Assembly: GCF_047496725.1 (NCBI RefSeq) | Contig: NC_132977.1 | Span: forward strand, 157,001 to 221,000 | DNA from: Anoplolepis gracilipes | Taxonomy: Eukaryota; Arthropoda; Insecta; Hymenoptera; Formicidae | DNA: 64,000 nt | Direction: 5' to 3' | Part shown: positions 63,680 to 64,000 of the stretch, one piece after another | How the letters are laid out: every line of letters starts with the position of its first letter | Numbering within the stretch: position 1 is the first letter of the stretch | Translations under genes and position numbers: made by a program | The notes under the pieces: model-generated | Seen by the model: the letters and a program-made list of their open reading frames with translations, nothing else | Told to the model about the DNA's origin: nothing | Database searches by the model: none

Positions 63680-63950
63680 GGTTTTTCTGAGCGGATACTG
63701 TCAAAACGATGAGAGATATAGAAAACGTTTTGAATAAAAGTTTTACAGTTTTTAATGTACTTTAAAACTGCATAGTCAAATTTTTCGAAAATGTCATATT
63801 TTTTAAAATCCTCCCTTCTCCCTTCAATTTTTGAAAAATCTTATTATGCAAGTACATTAAAGTACATTAAAAACCATAGAACTTTAATTTGAAACTTTTT
63901 TTTATATGTCTTGTCGCTTCGACGATATTCGTTCAGAAATATAAAAACCA
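63680..63950. mobile_element. Inverted-repeat element at right edge
   Basis: Arms of about 115-125 bp (63680-63795 and the complement of 63824-63950) share TTTTTAATGTACTTTAA and flanking similarity such as GGTTTTT near the outer ends and ATTTTTCxAAAAT near the centre. The outer flank (TTCACCCCCTTAACGGCCGT) may belong to the same element, which could run past the window. Confidence 0.5.
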
Positions 63951-64000
63951 ATTTTTTTCAAGAGGGTATTTCACCCCCTTAACGGCCGTAAGAGCATATA

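Larger units (their letters stand above)
52589..64000 (+). other. ASAP intron 1 (to window edge)
   Basis: Over 11 kb of AT-rich sequence following the ASAP donor. I searched it on both strands for exons continuing the BAR domain and found none. It holds microsatellites, moderate-GC patches (about 53490-53620, 57200-57480, 59570-59880, 60110-60620) and, at the right end, an inverted-repeat element. A separate gene nested here cannot be ruled out. Confidence 0.55.

Overview
The window looks like a piece of an insect nuclear genome, probably hymenopteran and possibly an ant. It is AT-rich, with long introns, many (AT)n, (GA)n and homopolymer microsatellites, short GC-rich islands at gene starts, GT-AG introns, and proteins closest to known insect families. 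Species assignment is inference. No rRNA, tRNA, CRISPR array or bacterial-type operon was seen.

Four protein-coding genes can be supported from splice-consistent reading. (1) The left 29 kb is the 5' part of the amyloid-precursor-protein-like gene (APPL) on the minus strand: a signal-peptide exon (28946-29005), a 26-kb first intron, an 18-codon micro-exon (2812-2865) and the start of the E1 domain (1902-2033). The rest lies beyond the left edge. (2) ETHE1, mitochondrial persulfide dioxygenase, is complete on the minus strand in six coding exons (36590-49320) and encodes 250 aa. (3) RpS19, ribosomal protein eS19, is on the plus strand with two coding exons (50150-50878, 153 aa) and starts head-to-head with ETHE1. 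(4) The first coding exon of an ASAP-family Arf-GAP lies at 52463-52588 on the plus strand; the remaining exons were not found and probably lie past the right edge.

Layout: 1-29005 APPL exons and introns; 29006-29460 APPL GC-rich promoter region; 29460-36589 intergenic, with two candidate MITEs, a 7-bp satellite and a GC island bearing an RFX X-box-like motif; 36590-49320 ETHE1; 49321-50149 compact divergent promoter region; 50150-50878 RpS19; 51250-52462 GC-rich ASAP promoter/5' UTR; 52589-64000 ASAP first intron, AT-rich and ending in an inverted-repeat element cut by the window edge.

The genes do not form a pathway. They are ordinary conserved genes embedded in long non-coding DNA. The more unusual material is non-coding: a Tigger/pogo-like MITE beside the APPL promoter, a second MITE with an 11-bp flanking direct repeat, two inverted-repeat elements, two perfect 36-bp palindromes, a cluster of unrelated minisatellites in APPL intron 1, a degenerate ~70-bp tandem array, and candidate regulatory islands. 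I saw no convincing new multi-gene system.
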